The translations under genes and the position numbers were made by a program. Below are positions 52,793 through 61,244 of a stretch of 61,969 bases of DNA, one piece after another (positions within the stretch are counted from its first letter, which is position 1; every line of letters starts with the position of its first letter). Origin of the DNA: Ornithinibacillus contaminans (GTDB lineage Bacteria > Bacillota > Bacilli > Bacillales > Amphibacillaceae); NCBI RefSeq assembly GCF_001038425.2, contig NZ_LDPV02000011.1, forward strand, positions 1 to 61,969. The letters are read 5' to 3'. Under the pieces are notes generated by a model, which had not been told where the DNA came from, did not search any database, and saw only the letters and a list, made by a program, of their open reading frames with translations.

Positions 52793-54238
52793 TTACATAA
52801 ATCCAATTACCTGCCACCAAGTAGCAGCAACCACTATCGTTAATACAACTGTTACAATCGTGGCATAGATTCCCGGTCGCAAGAAATCACGCTGCTCAAT
52901 TAATCCTGTACTATGTACCAACAAATTCGGCATCGTTTCCACAACTAGTAAAAATCCGAATAAACTAGTCACACCTGCTGTGAATGCTAATGGCAACGGA
53001 TCCACTCCAGCATTAGAAGCAACACTAATCATAATGGGAATCAAGGTGACAACCGCAGCCGAAACATTGGAAACAAGCTTATGAAATATTTGGGATAGTA
53101 ATATAATCAAAAATGCTGCCAGCAATGGACTTTGCATACTTTCCAAGAACCATCCGACACTTAAATAGTCTCCAATTCGATCCACCGCCCCAGAATCAAT
53201 TAACCCGTAACCAATGGACAATGTCACACTAAGCAGCAGCACAGTATTATAATTAATGTTCACAACGTCATCCCAACGAGCAATTCCAATACCTGGAATC
53301 GCCATCAATACCGCACCGACTAAGGCAGGAACACTAGGATGCAACCCATGGAATGGTTCCGTTATCCAGAGGGCAACAATGACACAAAGAATGATCAAAC
53401 AACGTATTTCCCGAAAACTCATTGAACCTAATTCCGTTAACTTCTCGCCCATTTCTTTCTGTACCTGTGGGAAAAATTTATCCTTTTCCTGTAAGGGAAA
53501 GATTTTATACAGTAGTATCCAAATCGCAGGGATTAATAGTAACCATAATGGAAACGTATAGAGAAACCATTGATAATACGTTATTTTTATGTTCGCATAC
53601 CGCCCTAAAAGCTCTACTGTTAAAATATTACCCACAGCAGCAGTCAGGATTGCCGTCCCACTAATATTTCCGCCAAACGCCACGCCTAAAAGGATCATTT
53701 TTCGCAAATTACTTCCTGGCTTGGCTCCAATTGATTTTATGATCATAGCCGTAATCGGTAGAACGAGCGTAGTACGTACGGCAGTGGAAGGAATGAAAAA
53801 CGCTTGAATCTGCTGGACAATAATTAAGCTGCCTAGCAGGCCTTTTGCTTTTCCACCCCATTTTTTCACCATAAAATAGCTCACTCGTTTTACAAGTGCG
53901 GTGGCATTAACAGCTTGAGCAATCATCATACCGCCCACTACCAAATGCGTTGCTGGCGATGCAAAGCCACTGTACACAACAGAGCTATCCGCTAGATTAA
54001 ATAGAAGCATCAACACTAAAATCAGCAATGCCGTTAAACCAATTGGAATTGGTTCTAGCATCCATAGCACGACACCAAATCCAACAATTGCTGTCATGAG
54101 CCTCGCTTCGTAGGTAAAGGTGTCTGGTAACCAAATCATCAAAACACCGAATATAACAATGGCAAGTAGGACACTAATGACATGCCTTCTATTTATACTC
54201 CCCGTCCATTCGCTTACCCTAAAACCCGGTCGCCTCAT
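52793..54238 (-). CDS. SLC13/DASS-family anion:sodium symporter
   Basis: A 481-residue membrane protein with about eleven or twelve segments, of the divalent anion:Na+ symporter family (citrate, succinate, malate, glutarate-like dicarboxylates, sulfate). 'FIPSTAVRTTLVLPI' corresponds to the usual substrate loop ('S-N-T-[AT]'-like, here S-T-A-V-R-T) and 'HKLVSNVSAAVVTLIPI' to the second; both contain the Ser/Thr-rich turn that binds carboxylate and Na+. The ATG at 54238 is 9 nt after AAAGGA; two earlier in-frame starts overlap it. It starts 37 bp upstream of lhgO, so the substrate is probably a hydroxy-dicarboxylate such as 2-hydroxyglutarate. Confidence 0.85.
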   Translation of the reverse strand: MRRPGFRVSEWTGSINRRHVISVLLAIVIFGVLMIWLPDTFTYEARLMTAIVGFGVVLWMLEPIPIGLTALLILVLMLLFNLADSSVVYSGFASPATHLVVGGMMIAQAVNATALVKRVSYFMVKKWGGKAKGLLGSLIIVQQIQAFFIPSTAVRTTLVLPITAMIIKSIGAKPGSNLRKMILLGVAFGGNISGTAILTAAVGNILTVELLGRYANIKITYYQWFLYTFPLWLLLIPAIWILLYKIFPLQEKDKFFPQVQKEMGEKLTELGSMSFREIRCLIILCVIVALWITEPFHGLHPSVPALVGAVLMAIPGIGIARWDDVVNINYNTVLLLSVTLSIGYGLIDSGAVDRIGDYLSVGWFLESMQSPLLAAFLIILLSQIFHKLVSNVSAAVVTLIPIMISVASNAGVDPLPLAFTAGVTSLFGFLLVVETMPNLLVHSTGLIEQRDFLRPGIYATIVTVVLTIVVAATWWQVIGFM

Positions 54239-54303
54239 GATTGCCATTCCTTTCAACTAGACACTTATGTAATTAATGACATTCTGATGACTGCAAAATT
54301 CAA

Positions 54304-54324
54304 GGGATGCTAAAATAGCACCCC
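54304..54324 (-). terminator. Short hairpin between the TRAP and DASS genes
   Basis: GGG-TGCTA - TTTT - AGCA-TCCC on the minus strand, with little U run. It may act as a partial terminator or RNA end between the two transporters. Confidence 0.4.
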
Positions 54325-54354
54325 ATCATTAATACTCTACTTTTTCAAAATGCA

Positions 54355-56325
54355 TTAATTTGCTAGTTTTTCTACTTCTACTGAACTGGATTTTCGTTTT
54401 GTAAGTAATTGAAAAACAACGATGATAACGAGTAACCCGAGCCCTATCGCATCTGTCCAAAATCCTGGAATAACCAATGTTACCGCACTCGCTACAGAAA
54501 GGATACGCAACAGCCACGGCATTGCACTGAACAAGTAACCCTCTAGCCCAGCACCTAATGCAATGATACCAATCACAGCAGTAATCGTAATCCAGATTAT
54601 TCCCACTACATTCGTCCCTTGCATCAATAACTCAGGCGAGTACACGAAAATATATGGTACTAAAATTCCCGCAGCCGCAAGCTTTAGCGAAATAAATCCG
54701 GTACGGGTCGGGTTTCCACCTGATATACCTGCCCCAGCAAAGGCAGCTAATGCTACTGGAGGGGTTAAATTAGCAAGAATACCGAAGTAAAAAACAAACA
54801 TATGTGACACAAATGGTTCAATTCCAAACTGAACTAAGGCTGGAGCTGCCATAGATGCTGTAATAATATAGGTTGGAATTGACGGTAAACCCATACCTAG
54901 AATGATAGATGCTATCATTGTAAAAAATAACGTTAAAATCAGCGTGTCCTGGCCTAACACCAATATCGCTGTAGTCATCTTCAAACCAAATCCTGTTAAA
55001 GAAGCAACTCCTACAATGATACCAACCATTGCACAAGCCATCGCTACACCGATTGCACTACGTGTCCCATCCTCTAAAGATTGGATAAGCTTCTTTACAT
55101 TTAACCGAGTCGTTTTCCGTAGCATTGCCACTACGACGGTAGCAATAATTGCCCAAGCAGCTGCAAATATTGGAGTACGACCACTAAATAACAAGTAAAT
55201 GAGTACCACGAGTGGTATGAGTAAATGGCCCCTTTCCTTCAGAACCTCTATCATATTCGGTAGCTCATTCCGAGATAATCCACGTAATCCTCGTTTCTTT
55301 GCGCGCAGATGGACGACCGTTATAACTCCCATATAATAGAGAAGTCCAGGTATAATTGCAGCGATTGCGATATCACTATATTTCATCCCCAGTGTTTCCG
55401 CCATAATAAATGCCGTAGCCCCCATTACTGGCGGTAACACTTGACCACCAACAGACGCCGCAGCTTCAACCGCACCAGAAAAGTCCTTCGAGTAACCAGT
55501 TCGCTTCATCAACGGAATCGTAAAAGATCCTGTCGTAACAACATTAGCAATTGCAGATCCATTTATAGAACCTAGAAATCCACTAGAAATAACAGCAACC
55601 TTCGCTGGTCCACCAGCCGTATGACCAGAAATCGCCATCGCTGAGTCATTAAATAATTGACCGAGTCCAGTACGATTCAAAAAGGCACCAAACAACACAA
55701 ACAGAAAAATATACGTTGCCGATACCCCAATGGCAGTACCGAATATCCCCTCAGTCGTTAAATACATATACGTAGTAATATCCTCAATTGAATATCCTCG
55801 ATGTGCAATTATTCTAGGAAGATAGGGACCGAAATAAGCATATAGCAAAAATAATGCACTTAAGATGGTCAAGCCATTCCCTACGACACGACGCCCTCCC
55901 TCAAGCACTAGGATTACAATTAAGATGCTAAAGAGAAAGTCGCCTTGATTTGGCAAGCCTGCTCGATTAACAATTCCCATATAGTCGATAAATATATAGG
56001 CGATAGTCGTTACCGATAAAATAGCTAAAAGAAAATCAACCACAGATGCTCGTTCTTGCGGCGCCTTTTTATGAGATGGATACAATAAAAACACAAGAAT
56101 TAATATGACACCAGTATGTAATGCTCGGTGCTTTAAAGTTACCAATGGACCCGTAAAGGATGTGATTAAATGAAATAACGCTAAACCAACCGCAATACAT
56201 GTAACTAGCCACGCCATCCAACGAATATTTAAATTTCGAAATCTAGATTCGGCATCATATTTTTCTATTAATTTCTGCTTCTGTTCTTCCGACAATTCTT
56301 CTGTTGTTTTTACCACTTCACTCAT
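54355..56325 (-). CDS. TRAP transporter fused permease (4TM + 12TM), TAXI type
   Basis: A 656-residue fused small and large membrane subunit of a TRAP transporter. The N-terminal 30 residues are charged and cytosolic; hydrophobic segments occupy the rest. DctM-type marks: 'SGFLGSINGSAIANVVTTGSFTIPLMKR', 'AASVGGQVLPPVMGATAFIMAE' (G-G-x-x-x-P-P-V-M-G-A-x-A-F), and 'ILGMGLPSIPTYIITA' (G-M-G-x-P). The TAXI group has this fused form and an uptake mechanism driven by an ion gradient. ATG 56325 is 9 nt after GGGAGGG; two in-frame starts before it overlap this site. The DUF1850 and TAXI binding-protein genes precede it: a complete transporter. Confidence 0.95.
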   Translation of the reverse strand: MSEVVKTTEELSEEQKQKLIEKYDAESRFRNLNIRWMAWLVTCIAVGLALFHLITSFTGPLVTLKHRALHTGVILILVFLLYPSHKKAPQERASVVDFLLAILSVTTIAYIFIDYMGIVNRAGLPNQGDFLFSILIVILVLEGGRRVVGNGLTILSALFLLYAYFGPYLPRIIAHRGYSIEDITTYMYLTTEGIFGTAIGVSATYIFLFVLFGAFLNRTGLGQLFNDSAMAISGHTAGGPAKVAVISSGFLGSINGSAIANVVTTGSFTIPLMKRTGYSKDFSGAVEAAASVGGQVLPPVMGATAFIMAETLGMKYSDIAIAAIIPGLLYYMGVITVVHLRAKKRGLRGLSRNELPNMIEVLKERGHLLIPLVVLIYLLFSGRTPIFAAAWAIIATVVVAMLRKTTRLNVKKLIQSLEDGTRSAIGVAMACAMVGIIVGVASLTGFGLKMTTAILVLGQDTLILTLFFTMIASIILGMGLPSIPTYIITASMAAPALVQFGIEPFVSHMFVFYFGILANLTPPVALAAFAGAGISGGNPTRTGFISLKLAAAGILVPYIFVYSPELLMQGTNVVGIIWITITAVIGIIALGAGLEGYLFSAMPWLLRILSVASAVTLVIPGFWTDAIGLGLLVIIVVFQLLTKRKSSSVEVEKLAN

Positions 56326-56345
56326 GTCACCCATCCCTCCCAAAT

Positions 56346-56837
56346 TTAAAAATTAAGCTTCATCTTTAGCCAACTATAAACCGTTATATCACCATAACGA
56401 ATTTGAACCGTTTCATAATCTGGAACATAGTTTTTAAGAGGATATTTTGTTGTACCATCTTCTAACGTATACTGGGAGATGGGTACGTAAAATAATGAAT
56501 AATATGGAATATCACGTTCGATCCCTGTTACTTGGATATATCCATCCGTTAAAAATGTTACCTTTCCCTCCGTATCCGGTGTTCCCGCTCCATAGGATTT
56601 ATAGGTCGTAGATAAAAACGACAGTGTTCCATCCTTCTTAATCTGATACGTTTCCTCCCAAGGTGTAAGCTCAACTGAATGACGCCATCCTACAGTTAAG
56701 GTATTACTTTTCCACGGAAAAATATGATAGGTTTTTCCATCCATATTTGTAAGCAAAAATCCTGACTGCACCGGGATCACAAATATCCCGGAAGCAATCA
56801 GTACAATCGCTAATGCTATCAAAATTTTTCTTAGCAT
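56346..56837 (-). CDS. DUF1850-domain protein of TAXI-TRAP operon
   Basis: A 163-residue protein with an N-terminal membrane segment (about 5-25) and an extracytoplasmic domain starting 'VGWRHSVELTPWEETYQI' (H-S-V-x-x-x-P-W-x-E is the family mark), and ending 'VQIRYGDITVYSWLKMKLNF'. DUF1850 genes regularly lie between a TAXI binding protein and a fused TRAP permease. Function unknown; likely an accessory of the transporter. Located 20 bp after the binding-protein gene and 20 bp before the permease gene. Confidence 0.88.
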   Translation of the reverse strand: MLRKILIALAIVLIASGIFVIPVQSGFLLTNMDGKTYHIFPWKSNTLTVGWRHSVELTPWEETYQIKKDGTLSFLSTTYKSYGAGTPDTEGKVTFLTDGYIQVTGIERDIPYYSLFYVPISQYTLEDGTTKYPLKNYVPDYETVQIRYGDITVYSWLKMKLNF

Positions 56838-56856
56838 TTACATTCCTTCTTATGAT

Positions 56857-57840
56857 TTATTCCGTGATACCTTGCTCGTCAAAATATTTCTTCGCTCCAG
56901 GATGTAGTGGTGCAGGTAAATTTTTGAGGGCATTGTTAATATCGATATCACTTGCTGCATTATGCGTGTTTTTCAAAGTATCTAGATTGTCAAAAAATCC
57001 TTTTGTTAAGGCATACACAACATCCTCTGACACGTCTTTGTGGGTCAGTAACACATTATTTACACCGATTGTTGGTACATCAGCATCTAACTCATATACA
57101 TCCGCAGGAACGGTAGCTGGGAAAAAGGATGGATAATCCTGCTGCATTTCTAAAACAACTTCCTCAGAAATTTCAACGACAACAATATCATTCGTTGTCT
57201 GTAGTTCTAATACCCCTGCATTTGGAAGTCCAGAAGAGATAACTACCGCATCAACAGTACCATTTTTAATCCCTTCTACGCCTTCAGCAAACGATAGAAA
57301 ATCCTCATTAATATCGTCATAACTCATCCCATACGCTTCTAATACACGCTTCGCACTGATTTCTGTTCCAGATGCTGGTGCACCAACTGCGATATTTTTT
57401 CCAGCAAGATCTTCTACCGTCTTAATTCCCGATTCAGCAGATGCAACTATTTGTAAGAAATTCGGATAAAGCGATGCTACAGAGCGAATATTTTCCTGTG
57501 CACCCTGCTCTTCAAAACTATCAATTCCGTTATAGCCATCCTCGGCCGCATCTCCCATCGAGAATGCTATTTCAGCATCTCCCTGATTCAACGTAGTAAT
57601 ATTAGCCGCAGATGCTGCAGTCGATTGGCTATTCGCATTCGCACCCATTTCTTGATAAATTTTTGCCATCGCCCCACCTAACGGAAAATACACACCAGAT
57701 GATCCACCAGTTAAAACCGTTACAAACTCTCCATCAAGCGATGCATCACCACCTGAACCTGAACCCCCAGCACTGTTCCCACATGCACTTAGAACAAGTA
57801 CCAAGGCAATAAACAAGCTAAAGAATACTGTCCTTTTCAT
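56857..57840 (-). CDS. TAXI-family TRAP transporter solute-binding lipoprotein
   Basis: A 327-residue binding protein. Signal peptide with lipobox 'VLSAC-G' (Cys about 20), Gly/Ser-rich linker, then the TAXI domain: 'VTVLTGGSSGVYFPLGGAMAKIYQE' (T-G-G-x-x-G-x-Y-[FY]-P-x-G core), 'ELQTTNDIVVVEISEE' and 'DVVYALTKGFFDNLDTL'. It captures the substrate outside and gives it to the permease. TAXI proteins bind dicarboxylates or amino acids such as glutamate; with lhgO nearby, a C5 dicarboxylate is a good guess. First gene of the operon, 95 bp after a cre box. Confidence 0.95.
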   Translation of the reverse strand: MKRTVFFSLFIALVLVLSACGNSAGGSGSGGDASLDGEFVTVLTGGSSGVYFPLGGAMAKIYQEMGANANSQSTAASAANITTLNQGDAEIAFSMGDAAEDGYNGIDSFEEQGAQENIRSVASLYPNFLQIVASAESGIKTVEDLAGKNIAVGAPASGTEISAKRVLEAYGMSYDDINEDFLSFAEGVEGIKNGTVDAVVISSGLPNAGVLELQTTNDIVVVEISEEVVLEMQQDYPSFFPATVPADVYELDADVPTIGVNNVLLTHKDVSEDVVYALTKGFFDNLDTLKNTHNAASDIDINNALKNLPAPLHPGAKKYFDEQGITE

Positions 57841-57934
57841 CCTTCATTACCCCTCCGTTTTTTCAGTTGATATCATTAATTCCTATTGCTAGTAGGATAT
57901 TAATTAGGTCTTCATCCCGTCAGTCACTTTAATA

Positions 57935-57948
57935 GTAAACGCTTACAA
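57935..57948 (-). promoter_or_regulatory. cre (CcpA) box upstream of the TRAP operon
   Basis: TGTAAGCGTTTACT on the minus strand matches the consensus TGWAARCGYTWWCW at all positions, 95 bp before the first gene. Carbon catabolite control of the transporter is likely. Confidence 0.7.
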
Positions 57949-58055
57949 TAAATAACTAATTTCTGCAAAAAAACCACCTCAGATAAGACTCATAGTTTTC
58001 TAGATGCCTATCGTAGCTGGTCGCTGATTAAACGAATACTCTTTAAAAACTTTCG

Positions 58056-58069
58056 TGTAAGCGTTTTAT
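58056..58069 (+). promoter_or_regulatory. Second cre-like box
   Basis: TGTAAGCGTTTTAT differs from the cre consensus only at position 13. About 120 bp from the first, in inverted orientation. A looped CcpA arrangement is conceivable. Confidence 0.4.
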
Positions 58070-58236
58070 TTATTTTTGCTGTGTTCATAATAATATATTT
58101 ATTGTGAATTGTAAATAATTTTTTGTTAATTTTCTCAAACCTTTTTTCTGTACCGTTTAGCCCGGAAAAAGGTTACGTAATTTCTACTAAAAGGAAAGCT
58201 ATTGCTGAGGAAAAATCAACCAATAAGAGTAGTCCC

Positions 58237-58285
58237 ATTCGACAAAATTCGGGTGGTGCCAGGCACCCACTTATCAAGTGCCTGG
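58237..58285. repeat. REP-like element E, overlapping the AbrB-family gene stop
   Basis: CATTCGACAAAATTCGGG then TGGTGCCAGGCACC (plus strand, 58237-58267), continuing to the palindrome CCAGGCAC - 11 nt - GTGCCTGG (58259-58285). The stop codon of the AbrB-family gene (58274-58276) lies inside this palindrome. Confidence 0.75.
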
Positions 58286-59347
58286 GATATTTTCTGTGAT
58301 TACTTGTTTTCTACTAAACCACCATTTCAAGGTGATTGGTACAAGGAGGACGATTAATAGAATTCTAACTAGCTGAAAAGCACTTACTATCGCAGGATCT
58401 CCTCCTACATTATATGCGGTTAAAACCATTTCAAAAAATCCACCGGGGGAAATTCCTAATAGCGCTGTGGCATAATCCAGCGATGTAAATTTAGCCAATA
58501 ATGTCCCTAACCCAAATGAAATGATAATGATCGTTACCGATAACCCGAAATAGACAGCCGTGTACTTGCCACCAATCTTTAAATCTCGGAATAAAATATT
58601 TTTACCAAGACTAGCTCCAACTGCAACCTGTGCCACATTCATCATTGGTGAAGGAATAGAGGCTAGTTCAATCGGACTTACATTTAAGATTGCCGTAACC
58701 CCTAACGCACCAATTATAATGCCTGCTGGGATTTTATCCCGTAAAAGAATCGATGCAACAACAGGAATCACAAACCAGAGATAATTCCACCCAATTTCAG
58801 GTACAATTACCGCTGCTGTTTTTTGGAATCCTCCACCACTTCCCCCTCCAAGAAAATATGTCATAAAAGGAGGTATCGTAAAGAGCACCGTTATCAAGCG
58901 AATCGTTTGAAAGATAACGACTAATGAGGCTTTGGCATGTAATGACTCACTAGCCATCGCCATTTCTGATAATCCACCAGGAATACACGAAAAAACACTC
59001 GTTATTTTATCAATATTAATCCATCTGGTCACTAATGTTCCCAATACTACACACGCAACAATTAGGATACAGGTCACGATAATATAAGGGATTAGGTAGG
59101 GGATTACAGTATGGAAGGTTTCCTTGGTAAAATACAAGCCAAAGTAGATTCCTAGAATTATAAATCCACCATCACGAACGGCATTTGGAATCACCAACTT
59201 TCGCTTCGTAATTCCTTGCCAAAGCATAACAAAGGTTAAAGAACCAAGCACCCATGGTAGTGGGGTGTTTAAGCTAAAAAATAAGTAACCGCCTAAGAAG
59301 GCGACTAGAATTGGTTCAGCTATCGGTATTATGTATTTATGTAGCAT
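58274..59347 (-). CDS. AbrB-family transporter (duplicated membrane AbrB domain)
   Basis: A 357-residue membrane protein of two homologous halves with about ten segments. Each half has the Pro/Gly motif: 'LPWVLGSL' early on, 'SCIPGGLSEMAMASESLHAK' ending the first, and 'LLGISPGGFFEMVLTAYNVGGDPAIVSAFQLVRI' in the second. The TIGR03082-type family, once linked to ammonia monooxygenase, often lies near tricarboxylate/TRAP transporters and may move small organic acids. Same strand as the TRAP operon but separated by 430 bp with cre sites. The last codons (Pro-Gly-Thr) fall in the REP palindrome. Shine-Dalgarno AAAGGAG. Confidence 0.85.
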   Translation of the reverse strand: MLHKYIIPIAEPILVAFLGGYLFFSLNTPLPWVLGSLTFVMLWQGITKRKLVIPNAVRDGGFIILGIYFGLYFTKETFHTVIPYLIPYIIVTCILIVACVVLGTLVTRWINIDKITSVFSCIPGGLSEMAMASESLHAKASLVVIFQTIRLITVLFTIPPFMTYFLGGGSGGGFQKTAAVIVPEIGWNYLWFVIPVVASILLRDKIPAGIIIGALGVTAILNVSPIELASIPSPMMNVAQVAVGASLGKNILFRDLKIGGKYTAVYFGLSVTIIIISFGLGTLLAKFTSLDYATALLGISPGGFFEMVLTAYNVGGDPAIVSAFQLVRILLIVLLVPITLKWWFSRKQVITENIPGT

Positions 59348-59468
59348 TACTATTCTCCTTTTGAATGGACACGGTGTTAAGGGGTAAAATATATCCGTTT
59401 TATATTTTTGTGAATAGTATTATTTTAACAGAAGATTGGGGTTGTGTGTGGGATTGGGGATTTTCGAG

Positions 59469-59505
59469 CACGTACTAAAAAACCGCGGAGATTATATCTC
59501 TACAG
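59469..59505 (-). terminator. Intrinsic terminator after the lipoprotein remnant
   Basis: AACTGTAGAGA - loop - TCTCCGCGGTT with one mismatch and G-U pairs, then TTTTT on the minus strand. Confidence 0.65.
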
Positions 59506-59534
59506 TTTTAAGGATTGAAAAATCAGATTAGAAT

Positions 59535-59774
59535 CTAGAATTCAATTGCATTTTCGGTTATATCAGTTGGTACCTTTAAATCTTCATCAGCCACTTTATT
59601 AACATTCGTATATGTAGCACCAATTTTTGCTATATATTGTTGTGTGTCCCCATCCACTTCTTGTTGCACATCCACCGTACCCTCGGAAGATTTCAACATA
59701 AATTCACTATCAAAAACAAGATTATATTCTAGACTAAATGATCCTCTTTCAATCTTTTGTGCGTAGCGAATCAA
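59535..59774 (-). pseudogene. 3' remnant of a surface-lipoprotein gene
   Basis: An open frame of 79 codons without ribosome binding site or signal peptide, just after an in-frame TAA. The sequence 'EYNLVFDSEFMLKSSEGTVDVQQ', 'IGATYTNVNKVADEDLKVPTDI' resembles the C-terminal beta region of DUF6612-like lipoproteins, where a closing 'I-x-V-P-x-[DE]' occurs. It keeps its terminator, so it is probably the end of a gene whose 5' part was deleted. A real short protein is less likely. Confidence 0.45.
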
Positions 59775-59889
59775 TAATTAATATTCTATAATCACCCACT
59801 GAAAACCAGTCTAAATATAAAATAAATTTTAATTTAGTATAAATATTCTACCCTTTTAATTTATCGGCAAATTTTTCCAAAAGTTAAGG

Positions 59890-60129
59890 TTAACCTAGTA
59901 ATTGAAGCCTGACGAAAAGTGAGCCTTCGTTTCCTGTAGGCAAAATCTGTATTTCCAATGCTTCTTCATTTAGTTTTGCGCCACTAATTCCTTCGTATCT
60001 AAAAATATGTATCAACTTCAATCCATGCTCTTTACAATATGCTTTTATTTCATCTTCTTGATATTTCAAGCTATATCCACCTCTTGCTTGTCCTTGAGTG
60101 GAAACTCGTATATACCCAACAACGTTCAA
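59890..60129 (-). pseudogene. Truncated serine recombinase (N-terminal fragment)
   Basis: Starts TTG with GGGAGGG 7 nt upstream. The first 60 residues are clearly the N-terminal catalytic domain of a large serine recombinase: 'VVGYIRVSTQGQARGGYSLKYQ', with the R-V-S-T nucleophile Ser, and 'AYCKEHGLKLIHIFRYEGISGAKL' (D/E-x-x-x-S-[AG] region, here E-G-I-S-G). The homology ends at about residue 60 and the frame runs into 20 unrelated residues. The rest of the domain and the DNA-binding part are gone, so it is inactive: a remnant of a phage, transposon or ICE. Confidence 0.8.
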
Positions 60130-60660
60130 CTTTTCACCCTCCCGTTACGAAAATTACAATTTATGTAACGCTTTTTAGACGAATAGCGAGTATTATACGA
60201 CCGTCTCTAGGAAAAATACAACCCAAAATTTATATGCCAAAGCAGTATACGTTACCCGTTGTTATCGCACGAGCTTTGTCATTCTCGTTAGTTTTTTAGC
60301 CATTCCATGTCATAACTACCCCTGCCATGTAAAATGTCATCTCGCCACTTTCTCGTTCTTGTACAGCTTCCCAAAGTGTTAAAACGATACTCCATGATGG
60401 TACAACCTTCATGAGTTATGAATTTCACTTAAGCATTATTCAATGTCTACCTAACAAATGCTTTTCCTTTTATTGCTCTATTCATTTTCTTATGATACAA
60501 GTTTATTTACTTATTTATCACTACGAGCTTTGTTATTCTCGTGTGTAAATTTAAATCGAGTAGTAAGATGGCCGTTATATTTAAATGTCACTGCAACCAA
60601 TCTCGTACGCCTTTTTACCATCACGAGTTTTTGATTCAAATATCAGACTATATAAACGTA
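60130..60660. repeat. Non-coding region with diverged ~254-bp tandem duplication
   Basis: ACGAGCTTTGTCATTCTCGT (60269-60288) recurs as ACGAGCTTTGTTATTCTCGT (60523-60542), 19 of 20 identical. The following AAATGTCA...TCTCGT block recurs at roughly the same distance (60332 and 60583). The 20-mers have inverted ends ACGAG/CTCGT. No reading frame is supportable here. Confidence 0.55.
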
Positions 60661-60676
60661 TAACTATAAAAGCAAT

Positions 60677-60711
60677 AAAAAACCTTGAAAGGCTATAGCC
60701 AATCAAGGTTT
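60677..60711 (-). terminator. Intrinsic terminator of the immunity-like gene
   Basis: AAACCTTGA - AA - GGCTATAGCC - AA - TCAAGGTTT: outer 9-bp stem and inner GGCTATAGCC, then a T run on the minus strand. Confidence 0.88.
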
Positions 60712-60717
60712 ACAAGT

Positions 60718-61224
60718 CTATTCTTCACATACTTGAATAATTTCTTTGGGTACAGATTCAAAAATTAACACTTCTGGCTTTGAATAGGGCTTCTTTATCA
60801 AATAGTCTTCATGTGTCATCATACTTTTCCAGTATAGTTTAATCCAATATTCAATTGTTTCTCCAGTATCAAAATTTAAAGCTTCCTCATCAAAGTCTTT
60901 AAAATCCTCATAGAATGCTTGGTCATAGATCGAAAGGGAAATATCACCATCAAATACTAGGATTTTATCCGTAAATATAGGAAAGCAAAAAGATTTGGAA
61001 AAACGATTCGATATATCAACACCTATTGCTTCTTTAAAGTTAAGCCAATTAGGTGTATTGGAAGGGCTTAATAGTTCTGTTATCTCAAATTTCACTCTGC
61101 CACCATTACTATATCTATTATTTGACTTAGTAGAATATTTAATGCCACCACTCATGACTTCTTCCAGCGAAACATGATGTTCGTGATTTTCAGGCAAATA
61201 TGCATGATACAACAAATTACTCAA
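60718..61224 (-). CDS. Probable immunity protein for the adjacent toxin
   Basis: About 168 residues, acidic and soluble, with no signal peptide or membrane segment. I do not recognise the family. Content: 'VKFEITELLSPSNTPNWLNFKEA', 'KILVFDGDISLSIYDQAF' and 'FDTGETIEYWIKLYWKSM'. It starts at TTG 61224 (AGGTGG 5 nt upstream) or GTG 61233, about 20 bp after the stop of the toxin-like gene, and is followed by a terminator. Immunity is inferred from position (directly after a polymorphic-toxin C-terminus), size and acidity. Confidence 0.6.
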   Translation of the reverse strand: MSNLLYHAYLPENHEHHVSLEEVMSGGIKYSTKSNNRYSNGGRVKFEITELLSPSNTPNWLNFKEAIGVDISNRFSKSFCFPIFTDKILVFDGDISLSIYDQAFYEDFKDFDEEALNFDTGETIEYWIKLYWKSMMTHEDYLIKKPYSKPEVLIFESVPKEIIQVCEE

Positions 61225-61244
61225 GTATCCCACCTACTTAATAT

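Larger units (their letters stand above)
57841..58236. other. Regulatory gap upstream of the TRAP operon
   Basis: Holds two sites of the form TGTAAGCGTTT on the minus and plus strands (57935-57948 and 58056-58069). AT-rich otherwise. I did not find a convincing -35/-10 pair. Confidence 0.45.

Noticed and set aside
59535-59774. Complete small secreted protein
   Set aside because: No signal peptide and no ribosome site; it begins straight after a stop, so a gene remnant is more likely.
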